Source: Ammoniphilus oxalaticus (GTDB taxonomy: Bacteria > Bacillota > Bacilli > Aneurinibacillales > RAOX-1). Taken from it: 64,000 nucleotides of DNA. The DNA lies in contig NZ_MCHY01000009.1 in assembly GCF_003609605.1 (NCBI RefSeq), positions 613,058 to 677,057 on the forward strand, read 5' to 3'. The notes below the pieces were generated by a model that saw only the letters and a list, made by a program, of their open reading frames with translations, was not told the origin of the DNA and ran no database searches. Below are positions 17,178 to 25,697 of the stretch, piece by piece (within the stretch, counting starts at the first letter, position 1; every line of letters begins with the position of its first letter). A program made the position numbers and the translations under genes.

Positions 17178-17858
17178 TTGGAGACAGTTTACATAGGCAA
17201 GACGAAAGATGTGTACCGCAAAGAAGATGGGAATTTTCTATTGAAGTTTAAAGATGATGTAACCGGAACGGATGGCGTTTTTGATCCGGGGGCGAATACG
17301 GTTGGTCTAACGATCGAAGGAGCGGGCCAAGCGGGGCTGCGGCTCACGCAATTTTTCTTTGAAAAAATCAATGCGGCGGGCATTCCAACGCACTATATCG
17401 ATGCGGACATCGAGCAGGCGACGATGACGGTGAAGCCGGCTCAAATGTTTGGCGAAGGTGTTGAAGTGATTTTGCGTTATCGGGCGGTCGGCAGTTTTCA
17501 TAGACGTTATGCAAAATATTGTAATGAGGGCGACGCGCTCGCTGGCTACGTGGAAGTCACCTTGAAAGATGACGATCGAAATGACCCGCTGATCACGGCG
17601 GACGGCCTTGAGATGCTGGGTATCATGACCAAACAAGAGTATCAAACGTTAGTGGAGTTTACGAAGCAAATAGGGGAGATTGTAAAAGGGGAGTTAGCTA
17701 AAAAGGAGCTCGAGCTGTACGACATAAAATTTGAATTTGGCCGCGTTGGCGAAGACAATCATGTTGCCCTGATCGATGAAATTTCGGGGGGAAATATGCG
17801 CGTCTATCGCAATGGGGAATATATCGAACCGCTTCAGTTGGAAAAGTTAATGTTTTAA
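17178..17858 (+). CDS. purC: Phosphoribosylaminoimidazole-succinocarboxamide synthase
   Basis: About 226 aa from TTG 17178, with AGAGGGAG 8 nt upstream; the frame is open to 17109. SAICAR synthetase joins aspartate to CAIR with ATP in purine synthesis. Family features are YIGKTKDVY at the N-terminus, DDVTGTDG replacing the usual ITAFDG-type loop, RYRAVGSFHRRY (R-x-x-A-x-GS), LKDDDRNDPLI (K-D-D-x-x-D-P) and the C-terminal LIDEISGGNMRVY, where DEI-S/T-D-R is usual. It stands alone, outside a pur operon, between a repeat island and a terminator. This and the divergent loop suggest a specialised paralogue, possibly acting on a related substrate; that is inference. Confidence 0.88.
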   Translation: METVYIGKTKDVYRKEDGNFLLKFKDDVTGTDGVFDPGANTVGLTIEGAGQAGLRLTQFFFEKINAAGIPTHYIDADIEQATMTVKPAQMFGEGVEVILRYRAVGSFHRRYAKYCNEGDALAGYVEVTLKDDDRNDPLITADGLEMLGIMTKQEYQTLVEFTKQIGEIVKGELAKKELELYDIKFEFGRVGEDNHVALIDEISGGNMRVYRNGEYIEPLQLEKLMF

Positions 17859-17873
17859 TTCTAGATAAACGGA

Positions 17874-17908
17874 AAAAAGCCTATCGCATATAAAATGATA
17901 GGCTTTTT
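17874..17908. terminator. Bidirectional terminator between purC and the P450 gene
   Basis: AAAAAGCCTATC (17874-17885) and GATAGGCTTTTT (17897-17908) around an 11-nt loop, with T-tracts on both strands for the convergent genes. Confidence 0.9.
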
Positions 17909-17934
17909 CGCGCTTGGTCTGCTCACAACAAATG

Positions 17935-19131
17935 TTAAGCTTTAAACGTAATCGGAAACGCTTTGACCCCATATACAAACGGGCTCTCGATAAACTCCAA
18001 ATTTGCTTCGGGAGCTAATTGAATATCTTGTAGCCGTTCGAGGATCGCGCGAATAGCATGCAGTCCTTCTAAACGAGCGAGCGGCGCCCCAAGGCAAAAG
18101 TGGATGCCAAAGCCAAACGAGAGGTGGTTGTTCGGTTTGCGATCGATGATGAATGTATTTGGATCGGTAAATTGAGCTTCGTCGCGGTTGGCGGAAGCGA
18201 CCCAGTTCACGACTTGTTCACCGGCCATAATCTGTTTGCCGCCTATTTGAATATCTTCGGTGGCGATGCGGCTAACCGCTTGAATCGGCGGGTAGAAGCG
18301 CAAGGCCTCCTCAATAAAGTTTTTAATTTGCGTGGGATCGTTTCGTAACTGTTGTTGCAAAGCTAGATCTTCTGTTAGTCGGCGTACGGAGTTGGTGATC
18401 AAGTTTGTCGTCGTTTCGTTGCCTGCCGCCAACAATAGAATGGAAAATCCGAGAATTTCCTCGTCGCTCAATTTTTCCCCTTCAATCTCCGCTGAAAGGA
18501 GCACTGAAATTAAATCATCTTTTGGCTGGCTGCGGCGTTGTCCGATAATTTTTGCAAAATAGGCCCCCAGTTCCTTGGTCGCTTTATCCTTTTCCATCAT
18601 CACACGCTCAAACGCCTCGGCAGAACTGTCCGCGCTCCCTTTAACGAGCGCATCCGACCACTCTTTAAACAGCTGTCGATCCTCAGCTGGGACACCCAAT
18701 AATTCGGCGATGATGATCACCGGCAACGGAGTTGCTAGATCATGGACCATGTCCATTTGCCCTTTCCCTTGTACAGCAGCGAGCAGCTCGCTGGTAATCG
18801 ATTCGATGCGCGGGGCTAAATCATTCACCATTTTCGGCGTAAAGGCCTTGTTCACCAATGCTCGCATCTGGCTGTGGCGCGGCGGGTCCATCGTCAAAAT
18901 GGTGACCGTATTTCCGCGTTCTAAGCTGCGTTTTGAGGAAAAGGTGGCAGGATCTTTTAAAATACGGTGTACATCTTCATAGCGAAAAATATCCCAACAG
19001 CCACGTGTTTCGTCGTAACGAACCGGAGTCGTCTGGCGTAATCGTTCGTAAATCGAAAAAGGATTTGCCCGATCTTCTGGCGATTGTAATTCTGGCATAG
19101 GAATTAGCGTTCTAGTCAACGTCGTTTGCAT
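17935..19131 (-). CDS. Cytochrome P450 (class I bacterial type)
   Basis: 398 aa, soluble. The heme-binding loop is FGFGIHFCLGAPLARLE with the axial cysteine; the I-helix oxygen-activation motif is AGNETTTNLI; the K-helix ExxR is EEALRFYPPI. The length and these motifs fit CYP107/YjiB-like monooxygenases, which hydroxylate fatty acids, macrolides or steroids. The start ATG 19131 has AAAGGAG 9 nt upstream. No ferredoxin or reductase gene is adjacent, so it must borrow redox partners. Single-gene unit. Substrate unknown. Confidence 0.93.
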   Translation of the reverse strand: MQTTLTRTLIPMPELQSPEDRANPFSIYERLRQTTPVRYDETRGCWDIFRYEDVHRILKDPATFSSKRSLERGNTVTILTMDPPRHSQMRALVNKAFTPKMVNDLAPRIESITSELLAAVQGKGQMDMVHDLATPLPVIIIAELLGVPAEDRQLFKEWSDALVKGSADSSAEAFERVMMEKDKATKELGAYFAKIIGQRRSQPKDDLISVLLSAEIEGEKLSDEEILGFSILLLAAGNETTTNLITNSVRRLTEDLALQQQLRNDPTQIKNFIEEALRFYPPIQAVSRIATEDIQIGGKQIMAGEQVVNWVASANRDEAQFTDPNTFIIDRKPNNHLSFGFGIHFCLGAPLARLEGLHAIRAILERLQDIQLAPEANLEFIESPFVYGVKAFPITFKA

Positions 19132-19376
19132 CGTATAGTCTCCTTTGTTTGGTAGTCGTCACTAGTAGGTTATCCCAATCTTGAGCATTTCATCGGACAA
19201 CGGTAAAACTTTGCTTTTAAAATTAACATCAACTTCTCACAACATGTGGCAGACGACGTCGCGCGAGCCCCTTGTCATCGTAAAAAGTTGATCACTGCTA
19301 GTTTCATCAACTTTGGCGGGAGAAAAGTGGTATGATAGATTGAACAATTTTTTTGAAAAAAAGTGAGGGGTTGTCG
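19132..19376. promoter_or_regulatory. Divergent promoter region of the P450 and VOC genes
   Basis: A -10-like TATGAT lies at 19331-19336, 46 bp before the VOC start; its -35 is weak. No further gene is visible. Confidence 0.4.
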
Positions 19377-19757
19377 TTGATTAAAGGGATTGAACATGTC
19401 GGAATTTTGGTGCCTAATATGGACCAGGCCATTGCTTTTTATCAGGAGGCGTTTGGATTGTCATTACGTAGGCGGGAGAGCCTCAACGCGGAGGTCGAAT
19501 TGGCCTTTCTCACGTTTGCCGACCAGCCAAATGTGGAAGTCGAACTGATCGCGGGACCTGGAGTTGAACATAACGGAGCCGGGTTGATCGATCATCTGGC
19601 GTTTCGCGTGGAGGGAATCGAGTTAGAAATTGAACGTTTGAAAAAACTCGGGGCAGAACCAATTGACCTCGAACCACGCGTCATCCTTGGTGACGTAAAA
19701 ATTGCCTTTTTAAAAGGACCGCATGGTGAAAAACTAGAATTAGTGGAAAGAAGTTAA
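19377..19757 (+). CDS. VOC-fold protein, methylmalonyl-CoA-epimerase/glyoxalase-like
   Basis: 126 aa from TTG 19377 (GAGGGG 6 nt upstream). It has the two beta-alpha-beta-beta-beta modules of the vicinal oxygen chelate fold. Metal-ligand positions are visible: His in IEHVGILVPNM, Glu in VEVELIAGP, His in LIDHLAFRV and Glu in GEKLELVE. This H-E/H-E arrangement fits methylmalonyl-CoA epimerase or glyoxalase I. The VP-x-M-x-x-A-x-x-F-Y stretch is common to both. No mutase gene is adjacent, so the substrate is undecided. Cytoplasmic. Confidence 0.85.
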   Translation: MIKGIEHVGILVPNMDQAIAFYQEAFGLSLRRRESLNAEVELAFLTFADQPNVEVELIAGPGVEHNGAGLIDHLAFRVEGIELEIERLKKLGAEPIDLEPRVILGDVKIAFLKGPHGEKLELVERS

Positions 19758-19799
19758 CGCAATGGAACCCATTTTTGAATAAAGAGGGGCGCAAGGTAT

Positions 19800-20327
19800 A
19801 TGACAAAAGTAGCATCACGTACTGCCGCCGCAAAAATCGTATCATGGACCGTCGTGTTTTTGTGGATGGCCCTCATCTTCTTTTTATCGCGCCAACCTGG
19901 GACGGAATCGGGTGAACTCAGCCGCGGAATAACCGCTTTTATTATAGATATTGCCAGAAAAGTAGCGCCCCAGTTTGATCTCGAAACGAGCAATTTCCAC
20001 TTTTTCATACGGAAAAACGCTCACTTTTTCGCTTACTTCATCCTCGGTGTCTTCGTGATGAACGCCATGCGGACAAGCCGTATCGTTGGATTTCGTCGTT
20101 TCGCCTGGACCATCGTAATCTGCGTCCTGTACGCGATTTCCGATGAAACCCATCAGCTCTTTATTCCCGGCCGCTCCGGTGAAGTGAGGGATGTTTTGAT
20201 CGACACTGCCGGCGCAGCCACAGGCATCGGCTTTTATTTATTGATAAGTTGGTTTTTTAGTAAGAGAAGCCGTTACAGCAAAAAAGTCCATGAAGCCGAT
20301 TCTATTCACGCGCGCCAACGATTTTGA
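19800..20327 (+). CDS. VanZ-family membrane protein
   Basis: 175 aa, about four transmembrane helices. Family signatures: VVFLWMALIFFLSRQPG in helix 1, FFIRKNAHFFAYFILG (the R-K-x-x-H-F/A-Y core), and YAISDETHQLFIPGRSGEVRDVLIDTAGAATG (the S-D-E-x-H-Q and D-x-x-x-D motifs). VanZ gave its name through low-level teicoplanin resistance; the general role of the family is unknown. The start ATG 19800 has AGAGGGG upstream. A diverged paralogue is at 29224; both are next to repeat islands. Confidence 0.9.
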   Translation: MTKVASRTAAAKIVSWTVVFLWMALIFFLSRQPGTESGELSRGITAFIIDIARKVAPQFDLETSNFHFFIRKNAHFFAYFILGVFVMNAMRTSRIVGFRRFAWTIVICVLYAISDETHQLFIPGRSGEVRDVLIDTAGAATGIGFYLLISWFFSKRSRYSKKVHEADSIHARQRF

Positions 20328-20461
20328 ATACTGAACGTTGAATATGAAGGCCGCTTGTCAAAGAAATTTTGATTTCAAATTAAATCATTCCGATCCACCA
20401 TTCTAGGGGCAAAACTAAGGGGCGCGCTCCCTTTTTTGATGTGGCTTGGATCGCGCGCGGC

Positions 20462-20484
20462 CTTTATTATCGAATATTGTGGAC
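20462..20484 (+). repeat. Family A 23-mer
   Basis: One plus-oriented copy: CTTTATTATCG followed by AATATTGTGGAC, after a GCGCGCGG stretch. Confidence 0.85.
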
Positions 20485-20664
20485 GGTATATCAGCGCGTT
20501 TTTCTCAGGATGTAGTTCCTTGCATGGGAATACTTTCCTCACCTTACTTCGACTGTGATCTCCTAGAATTCAACCACCTTATGCGAGTCAATCGTAAATT
20601 CGTCGTTTGCAGACAATACGACCAAGAAGCGGCTATTTCTGAAAAGCATACCCCGAGAAACTAC

Positions 20665-20850
20665 TGCAACGGTCAAAATTCCCTTTAGAAAACGGATCCG
20701 CATCTATCTTGATGTGTAGTGGTCTTTGAGGCCCTTGCAATTGGAATTTTTAAAAAAACAAGGGCGCAAACGAGCTGCAAGGGCCAGATCGACCATTGCA
20801 TGCTTAATTTTATCCATCTGTCTTTTGTAATGGTCGCAAATACTCTTAGA
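20665..20850. repeat. Four-core palindrome array (family B, locus 4, degenerate)
   Basis: 25-nt cores start at 20665, 20715, 20776 and 20826 (spacings 50, 61 and 50 bp). The first reads TGCAACGGTCAAAATTC followed by CCTTTAGA, close to the second core of the tandem array; the third is TGCAAGGGCCAG...CATTGCA. Sequence has drifted but spacing is unchanged. Confidence 0.8.
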
Positions 20851-20941
20851 GCAATTAACCATCTATCCCACGCGGTCCTCTTACCTCAGTCCATAATGAG
20901 TTCCCTTCCCCCACCCGCCAAATCGCAAAGCGCCCATGATG

Positions 20942-21114
20942 ATCCACAACATTCGATAACTATATTAGGAATTGGAAGGCGCCTTCTCGAAATCTCCAAT
21001 GTGTAGCATCCACAATATTCGATAAAAAAGAGTGCCGCCCTTCGCCCCCGATCCGCCGCGGCCCGCATCTCCGAAAATTCCCCCCAACTCCATCCACAAT
21101 ATTCGATAATAAAG
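20942..21114 (-). repeat. Three family A 23-mers
   Basis: Minus-oriented copies start at 20942, 21008 and 21092: ATCCACAATATTCG followed by ATAAAAAAG, with small changes. The interval between them is C-rich. No gene lies between 20328 and 21317. Confidence 0.9.
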
Positions 21115-21317
21115 CGCGCCACCGTCCTTCCCTGACCATGCCTGTGTATCTAGGAGGAAACATGAGGACCCGATAGGTCATAACCGCTTATACAGGCTCA
21201 TTACGCTATACTCGGCCATATCGCTGAATATCCTTTTTGTGGAAATCCACGCAACCGCGTACAATACGTTGATATATAAACAAATGAGTCAGAAAAACAG
21301 ACTAAAGGGGAAGAAAA

Positions 21318-22160
21318 ATGAGAAAATCAGTGTTAACTGTATTTGGACTATTTATGATTTTATCAATGGCCTTAGTTGGTTGCGGCGGCAGCGCGTCCGT
21401 AGATACGGCAGAGGGCGAAACGAACGCAGAACCAGGCGACACGACAGACGGCAAATTGTTGGACCCGAACAAGTTCCATTTTGCCATGAGCGGCGTGTAT
21501 AAACCGTACAACTACGTGAATGAAAAGAATGAGCTAGAAGGCTTTGATGTGGATATCGCCCATGAAATCGCGAAGCGAATGGAGTTGGAGCCTGTTTCGG
21601 AACAGTTGCCGTGGGACTCGCTGATCATGGAACTGAAATCAGGTAAGTTTGACGCGATTACGGCAAGTATGGCAATCACCGATGATCGACTGAAAGAAGT
21701 CGACTTCACCCGCCCGTACTACTTGTCACAAGCCGTCATGTTTGTTCACGAAGACAATGCGGATAAGATCCGATCCAAAGAGGATCTCGAAGGCAAAAAG
21801 GTAGGCGTGGTGGCGGCCTCCACGTTTAAAGAAGCGGCAGAAAAATTGATCGGCCCCGAGGGCGAAGTCGTCGAATACACCAGTGACCTGCTTGCTCTAG
21901 AAGAACTAAAAGATGCGCGTCGCCTCGATGCGGTCATTACGGACTTAGGGGTGGGCCAGCATGCGATTGAACACGCAAATTTACCGGCAATCGCAGTGGG
22001 CGAAGCGCTTTTTGTTGATAAGATCGGAATTGCCGTGCAAAAAGGCAATCAAGAGCTGCTCGATGAGCTGAACGAAGCGCTCGAAGCGATGATCGAGGAT
22101 GGAACGTACTTAAAAATCAGTGAAGAGTGGTTTAACGAAGATATGTTAGAAGAGAAATAG
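21318..22160 (+). CDS. Polar amino acid ABC transporter, substrate-binding lipoprotein
   Basis: 280 aa. The signal peptide ends in the lipobox ALVGCGG, so the mature protein is tethered outside the membrane. After a short acidic linker comes a type II binding fold of the amino-acid family: FDVDIAHEIAKRM, WDSLIMELKSGKFDAITASMAIT (substrate pocket) and the R-x-x-x-V-D-F-T-x-P-Y motif as RLKEVDFTRPYY. AAGGGG precedes ATG 21318. It feeds the permease and ATPase downstream, after an attenuating hairpin that would favour higher binding-protein levels. Likely substrates: glutamine, arginine or cystine; not decidable here. Confidence 0.92.
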   Translation: MRKSVLTVFGLFMILSMALVGCGGSASVDTAEGETNAEPGDTTDGKLLDPNKFHFAMSGVYKPYNYVNEKNELEGFDVDIAHEIAKRMELEPVSEQLPWDSLIMELKSGKFDAITASMAITDDRLKEVDFTRPYYLSQAVMFVHEDNADKIRSKEDLEGKKVGVVAASTFKEAAEKLIGPEGEVVEYTSDLLALEELKDARRLDAVITDLGVGQHAIEHANLPAIAVGEALFVDKIGIAVQKGNQELLDELNEALEAMIEDGTYLKISEEWFNEDMLEEK

Positions 22161-22191
22161 GCGACACAAAAAGCTTGCTTCAACAAAAAGG

Positions 22192-22244
22192 GGCTGGTTC
22201 ATTGAGTAGGCGGTTAAATAAACACCTAAGCGAATGAATCAGCC
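22192..22244 (+). terminator. Attenuator-like hairpin between binding protein and permease
   Basis: GGCTGGTTCATT (22192-22203) pairs with AATGAATCAGCC (22233-22244; one G-U pair), followed by TTTTCTATTTTTCTTTT. Partial termination here would give more binding protein than permease. Confidence 0.75.
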
Positions 22245-22284
22245 TTTTCTATTTTTCTTTTAGGTTTCTTTCAGGGAGGTCAAC

Positions 22285-22995
22285 ATGGCGGACATTATCA
22301 ACTTATTTATGCAAACGTGGCCAGGTTTTTTGAAGGCGGCCTGGTTTACTTTACGCTTAACTGCGGTCGCGCTCGTTTTTGGCAGCGTCGTTGGATTGAT
22401 CGTTGCTTTTATGCGCTTGTCAAAATGGCGAATCATCTCGGGTTTGTCACAAATTTACATCACGATGGTTCGGGGCACGCCGCTTATTTTACAAATTTAC
22501 GTGCTGTATTGGGGGATGCGCGAAATTATTTTGCTCGATCGATTTTGGGCGGGAGTGATTGCGCTTGCGATTCACAACGGGGCGTACATCGCCGAAATTT
22601 TCCGCGGAGCGATCCAGTCGATCGACAAAGGGCAGGCAGAAGCGGCTCGGTCGCTGGGCATGTCTCTGCCGTTAACGATGCGGCGAATCATATTGCCGCA
22701 GGCTTTTAAGCGGGCGATTCCGCCGCTCGGCAACCAATTTATTATCGGGCTGAAAGATTCATCGCTTGTCGGCTTTATCGGGTATCAGGAGTTGTACATG
22801 TTTTCCAACTCGACCGCGGCTCGCACGTTGTTGAACTTGGAATCCTATATGATCGCGGGCCTTTATTATCTGGCGCTCGTTTTAATTTTCACCTATATCG
22901 TCCATCGTTTGGAACAGCGGCTAGATGTGGACAACAATCATAAAGGAGGTGTAACGCATGTCGAAGGAACGCATGGTCGAGGCGCGCAAGCTTAA
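22285..22995 (+). CDS. Polar amino acid ABC transporter, permease
   Basis: 236 aa with about five transmembrane helices (first: [23 protein letters not shown]). The conserved cytoplasmic EAA loop reads [23 protein letters not shown], and [14 protein letters not shown] is the HisM/GlnP family N-terminal signature. It forms the membrane channel with the neighbouring ATPase. Its 3' end overlaps the ATPase start by 38 bp; the overlapped tail ([17 protein letters not shown]) is not a conserved part. Confidence 0.92.
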   Translation: MADIINLFMQTWPGFLKAAWFTLRLTAVALVFGSVVGLIVAFMRLSKWRIISGLSQIYITMVRGTPLILQIYVLYWGMREIILLDRFWAGVIALAIHNGAYIAEIFRGAIQSIDKGQAEAARSLGMSLPLTMRRIILPQAFKRAIPPLGNQFIIGLKDSSLVGFIGYQELYMFSNSTAARTLLNLESYMIAGLYYLALVLIFTYIVHRLEQRLDVDNNHKGGVTHVEGTHGRGAQA

Positions 22996-23695
22996 CAAAT
23001 CGTTCGGTCAACTGCATGTTTTAAAAGATTGTGACCTACAAGTCGATCGCAACGAAGTCGTCGTGATGATCGGGGCGAGCGGCTCGGGCAAAAGCACGTT
23101 GCTGCGTTGCCTTAACTTCTTGGAACTCGAAGACAGCGGTGAGATCTTTATTTCTGGAAAAAAGGTGGACCCGCGTAAAGACGACTTGAATCGCATTCGC
23201 CAACAAGTCGGGATGGTGTTCCAGCATTTTAACTTGTTCCCGCATATGAACGTGTTGCAAAATGTGATCGAGGCGCCGATGCAGGTTAAAGGGGTGAGCA
23301 AAGCGCAGGCGATCGCCTTGGCCCAAGAGCTATTGGAAAAAGTCGGGCTCGCCGATAAAGCGGACAGTTATCCGAGTCAGTTGTCAGGCGGACAACAACA
23401 ACGCGTCGCCATCGCGCGGGCGTTGGCGATGAAGCCGGATGTGATGTTGTTCGATGAACCGACCTCGGCGCTCGATCCCGAACTCGTCGGCGAAGTGCTC
23501 GGCGTCATGCGCGATTTAGCCAAAGAGGGGATGACGATGGTCGTCGTCACCCATGAAATGGGCTTCGCTCAAGAAGTCGCCGATCGAGTCATCGTCATGC
23601 ACGACGGGGCGATCATCGAACATGGTCCGCCCGAGCAAATTTTCCAACACCCGAAACACGAACGCACCCAGCGGTTCCTAAGTCAAGTACTCTAA
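22958..23695 (+). CDS. Polar amino acid ABC transporter, ATP-binding protein
   Basis: 245 aa ATPase with Walker [10 protein letters not shown] (about residues 37-45), signature [15 protein letters not shown], Walker [15 protein letters not shown] and H-switch VVTHEMGFA, all typical of the GlnQ/ArtP/TcyC group. The start ATG 22958 has AAAGGAGGTG 5-6 nt upstream, inside the permease gene. Last gene of the three-gene importer and followed by a strong terminator. Confidence 0.94.
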   Translation: MSKERMVEARKLNKSFGQLHVLKDCDLQVDRNEVVVMIGASGSGKSTLLRCLNFLELEDSGEIFISGKKVDPRKDDLNRIRQQVGMVFQHFNLFPHMNVLQNVIEAPMQVKGVSKAQAIALAQELLEKVGLADKADSYPSQLSGGQQQRVAIARALAMKPDVMLFDEPTSALDPELVGEVLGVMRDLAKEGMTMVVVTHEMGFAQEVADRVIVMHDGAIIEHGPPEQIFQHPKHERTQRFLSQVL

Positions 23696-23703
23696 AACAA
23701 AAC

Positions 23704-23740
23704 AAGCGGATCAGATAACGGGTAGTTATCTGATCCGCTT
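23704..23740. terminator. Strong terminator after the amino acid importer
   Basis: A 16-bp perfect inverted repeat, AAGCGGATCAGATAAC and its complement, with loop GGGTA, followed by TTCATTT. It can also serve the convergent ABC exporter. Confidence 0.9.
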
Positions 23741-23774
23741 TTCATTTAAACCATTCCATCCTCATCTCACTATC

Positions 23775-25697
23775 TTAACCGACCTTGTCAAACTGACTTT
23801 GATACAGTTGAGCGTAAAACCCATCATTGGCGAGCAATTCATCGTGTGAGCCTTGTTCAATGATGTCCCCGTCTCGCATCACCAAAATCAGGTCAGCGTT
23901 GCGAATCGTGGACAGTCGATGGGCGATCACAAAGCTGGTGCGCCCTTGCATCAGATGGTCCATCGCTTTTTGAATGAGCGCCTCGGTGCGCGTATCGACT
24001 TTACTGGTCGCTTCATCCAAAATCAAAATTTTCGGATCGGACAAAATCGCGCGAGCAATCGTCAACAGCTGTTTCTGCCCTTGTGAAATGTTGTCGGCCG
24101 CCTCATTTAAGACCATCTCATATCCGTCCGGTAACGCCCGAACAAAATGATCAACCTGAGCCGCTTTTGCCGCTTCAATCACGTCTTCGTCCGTCGCGTC
24201 GAGCCGACCGTATCGAATGTTATCGGCGATCGTCCCATTAAACAACCATGTATCTTGCAGCACCATCCCGAACAGCCCGCGCAGTTCATTCCGTTCAAAA
24301 TCGCGAATGTCATGACCATCGATGCGGATCGTCCCACTGTTCACATCGTAAAAACGCATTAGCAGTTTGACGATCGTCGATTTACCGGCCCCGGTTGGAC
24401 CGACGATGGCGATTTTTTGTCCCGGATTCACGTTTGCGTTGAAATTGCGGATGACGGTTTGTCCAGGTTCATAGCCGAACGCGACCTGTTCAAACTGGAC
24501 GCCGCCCTCAATCGCCACCGCATTTTTTCCATCGACGCCAGTTTGTTGAACCGTCAAGGCCTCAGCCGCTTCCTCGACTTCTTCCTCTTCCGCCAAAAAC
24601 TCAAAAACGCGTTCCGCGGCCGCCGCTGTTTGTTGCAGCACGTTGGAAATGTTGGCGATCTGGGTGACAGGATGGGTAAACGAGCGCACATATTGAATGA
24701 ACGCCTGGATGCCTCCGACCGTCAAACTGCCTGTCACCGTCAAGTAGCCGCCGAGAATACAGATGACGACATACGTCAAGTTCCCGATAAAGGTGGTGAT
24801 CGGCATGATCATCCCTGACAAAAAGTTCGCCTTCCAAGCCGACGCGTACAGCGTGTTGTTGTACTCATCGAACGTGGTGGCCGCTTCCTTTTCCCCGTTG
24901 AACGCTTTGACTACCTCATGGCTGCTAAAAATTTCTTCTACATGCCCGTTCACATGACCTAAATATTGTTGTTGATTGCGAAAATGAGTTTGTGATTTTT
25001 TCACGATGCCGATGACAGATACCATCGATAGCGGTAAAATCAGCAAGGCCGCTAGCGTCATCTGCCAACTGATCGTTAGCATCATCACCGTAATCCCGAT
25101 CACTGTCGTTACCGACGTGATGATTTGCGTCATGCTTTGGTTTAGTGTCTGGTTGATCGTGTCGACGTCGTTCGTAATCCGCGACAGCACCTCGCCGTGG
25201 TTTGTTTTATCGAAATAACGAAACGGTAATTTATGAATCTTCTCATTAATATCACTGCGCAGCTTGCGGGTGATCTGCATGCTGACCCCCGCCATCACAT
25301 ACCCTTGTAAATAGGAAAAGACGGCGCTGATGATGTACAAGCCGAGCAACCATAATAAAATTTTCCCAATCTTTTCAAAGTGGATCCCGCCAATGCCCGC
25401 GATTTGGTCCATGATTCCTTTAAAAAGTTCGTCCGTCGCTTGACCTAGAATTTTGGGGGCCACAATTGTAAACACGGTGGAGATGATCGCCAATATCCAG
25501 ACGCCCGCAATCGTCCACTTGTGCCGCCCGACATAACTGAGCAACTGCTTCATCGTTGCTTTAAAGTTTTTCGCTTTTTGGCCCGGCATCATGCCGTGTC
25601 CGCCGTGCCCGCGTCCGCCAAAACCACCCATTGGTCCGCGACCGCCGCCAGCCCCGTGTCCCGCGGGTCCGCGATGCCCACTTTGTTGTTGACTCAT
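23775..25697 (-). CDS. Heterodimeric ABC exporter, catalytically canonical half
   Basis: 640 aa. A glycine/histidine-rich N-terminal tail (about residues 1-35, GRGPMGGFGGRGHGGHGMM) precedes a six-helix exporter membrane domain and a C-terminal ATPase. ATPase motifs: Walker A GPTGAGKST, signature ISQGQKQLLTIARA, Walker B ILILDEATSKVD with the catalytic Glu, and VIAHRLSTI. It pairs with the 751-aa half upstream. Such pairs (BmrCD, YfiBC, TM287/288 type) export drugs, lipids or peptides. The ATG overlaps the partner stop by 4 nt, and AAAGGAGGAG precedes it. The His-rich tail could bind metal. Substrate unknown. Confidence 0.93.
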   Translation of the reverse strand: MSQQQSGHRGPAGHGAGGGRGPMGGFGGRGHGGHGMMPGQKAKNFKATMKQLLSYVGRHKWTIAGVWILAIISTVFTIVAPKILGQATDELFKGIMDQIAGIGGIHFEKIGKILLWLLGLYIISAVFSYLQGYVMAGVSMQITRKLRSDINEKIHKLPFRYFDKTNHGEVLSRITNDVDTINQTLNQSMTQIITSVTTVIGITVMMLTISWQMTLAALLILPLSMVSVIGIVKKSQTHFRNQQQYLGHVNGHVEEIFSSHEVVKAFNGEKEAATTFDEYNNTLYASAWKANFLSGMIMPITTFIGNLTYVVICILGGYLTVTGSLTVGGIQAFIQYVRSFTHPVTQIANISNVLQQTAAAAERVFEFLAEEEEVEEAAEALTVQQTGVDGKNAVAIEGGVQFEQVAFGYEPGQTVIRNFNANVNPGQKIAIVGPTGAGKSTIVKLLMRFYDVNSGTIRIDGHDIRDFERNELRGLFGMVLQDTWLFNGTIADNIRYGRLDATDEDVIEAAKAAQVDHFVRALPDGYEMVLNEAADNISQGQKQLLTIARAILSDPKILILDEATSKVDTRTEALIQKAMDHLMQGRTSFVIAHRLSTIRNADLILVMRDGDIIEQGSHDELLANDGFYAQLYQSQFDKVG

